Origin: Glaciimonas sp.
GTDB lineage: Bacteria > Pseudomonadota > Gammaproteobacteria > Burkholderiales > Burkholderiaceae
Assembly: GCA_014377145.1 (NCBI GenBank)
Contig: JACMQE010000328.1
Span: 1-6,306, forward strand
Direction of reading: 5' to 3'
DNA: 6,306 nt
Shown in pieces: positions 5,856-6,306 of this stretch (the stretch's first letter is position 1; each line of letters begins with the position of its first letter). A program made the translations under genes and the position numbers. Under the pieces are notes generated by a model that saw only the letters and a list, made by a program, of their open reading frames with translations, ran no database searches and was not told where the DNA came from.

Positions 5856-6306
5856 CTATTGAGCTGGGGATAGGTCATGGAAGATACCGCGGCGCATGGA
5901 GCAGCCTGCGATAATTTCATCGGTGGCACCGTTGCGGTGCTTGGCGATGTCGAAGAGGATGGTATCGGCGGTGGCGGTGCCGTCCTCGTACTCGGCGATG
6001 TTGTAGTATTCGCCGCGCCAGAGAAAGACGATGCAGTCAGCGTCCTGTTCGATACTACCGGACTCGCGTAGGTCGGAGAGCATGGGGCGCTTCTCTCCTC
6101 CCCTTTTCTCTACGTCGCGGCTGAGCTGTGAAAGAGCTATGACGGGGGCGTTGAGCTCCTTGGCCAGCTCCTTGAGGCCGCGGCTGATGCTGCCTACCTC
6201 CTGTTCACGGTTGCCTTTGGTATCGCCGCGCATGAGTTGGATGTAGTCGACCAGGACCAGGCTTAGCGGGTGCTGGCTGTGCAGGCGGGCGCACTTGGCG
6301 CGCAGC
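5856..6306 (-). CDS. dnaB: replicative DNA helicase DnaB, C-terminal part (5' end outside window)
   Basis: This is the RecA-like C-terminal ATPase domain of the ring-shaped helicase that unwinds DNA ahead of the replication fork with primase. The frame stays open to the right edge, where the minus strand reads LRAKCARLHSQHPLSLVLVD and then YIQLM. Visible motifs are Walker B LVLVDYIQLM (around 6231-6260), the GNREQEVGSISRGLKELAKE helix, motif H3 VIALSQLSR, the H4 block SDLRESGSIEQDAD, and AKHRNG (about 5930-5949), which carries the trans-acting arginine. Walker A and the N-terminal primase-binding domain lie outside. The protein ends shortly after RRGIFHDLSPAQ, a plausible C-terminus. It is G+C-rich (62% in one counted line), unlike the genes to its left. 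It could be the chromosomal dnaB or an accessory or phage copy; the nearby methylase scrap on the same strand slightly favours the latter. Confidence 0.93.
   Translation of the reverse strand, partial: LRAKCARLHSQHPLSLVLVDYIQLMRGDTKGNREQEVGSISRGLKELAKELNAPVIALSQLSRDVEKRGGEKRPMLSDLRESGSIEQDADCIVFLWRGEYYNIAEYEDGTATADTILFDIAKHRNGATDEIIAGCSMRRGIFHDLSPAQ

Noticed and set aside
5877..6246. Plus-strand ORFs opposite dnaB
   Set aside because: They are antisense shadows of a clearly conserved DnaB reading frame; the glycine/valine- and serine/arginine-rich composition is an artefact of that.

Overview
The window looks like a piece of accessory genome from a Bacteroidota chromosome or large mobile element. 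A Cytophagales/Hymenobacter-type host is my best guess. Three things point there: the partial DnaB at the right end has a typical Bacteroidota sequence, the start codons lack good Shine-Dalgarno sequences, and dnaB is about 62% G+C in the line I counted. This assignment rests on sequence impression, with no database search.

Left two thirds (1-4645, + strand): a compact four-gene operon that resembles a DNA-defence module. It contains (1) the C-terminal part of a large SF2 DEAH helicase, cut by the window edge and resembling restriction-type helicases of phosphorothioation (Dnd) islands; (2) an unrecognised 74-residue protein; (3) a 733-residue SMC/Rad50-like ATPase of the DndD type, with Walker A, coiled coils, a single CxxC hook and an atypical signature motif; (4) a 170-residue protein resembling 'Dnd system-associated protein 4'. 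The genes overlap or nearly touch (8-nt overlap, 4-nt gap, 1-nt overlap), so they are probably translated as one coupled unit. No dndB, dndC, dndE or sulfur-transfer gene is visible here. The module is therefore either the end of a longer Dnd-type cluster to the left or a stand-alone relative. In either case the helicase and the SMC-like ATPase would be the DNA-handling core.

Middle (4642-5002): no intact gene. The first ~235 bases are G+C-rich (63% in one counted line). On the minus strand they encode a recognisable C-terminal scrap of a phage-type DNA methyltransferase, interrupted by an in-frame stop. The rest is A+T-richer leader DNA holding a stem-loop and a purine-rich AAGGAG just upstream of the next gene.

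Right (5003-6306): an unrecognised 259-residue A+T-rich gene on the + strand, then, converging on it, the C-terminal third of a replicative helicase dnaB on the minus strand that runs off the right edge. The methyltransferase scrap and dnaB share strand and base composition. They may be what remains of one older replication or phage-like module, into which the defence operon and the 259-residue gene were later inserted.
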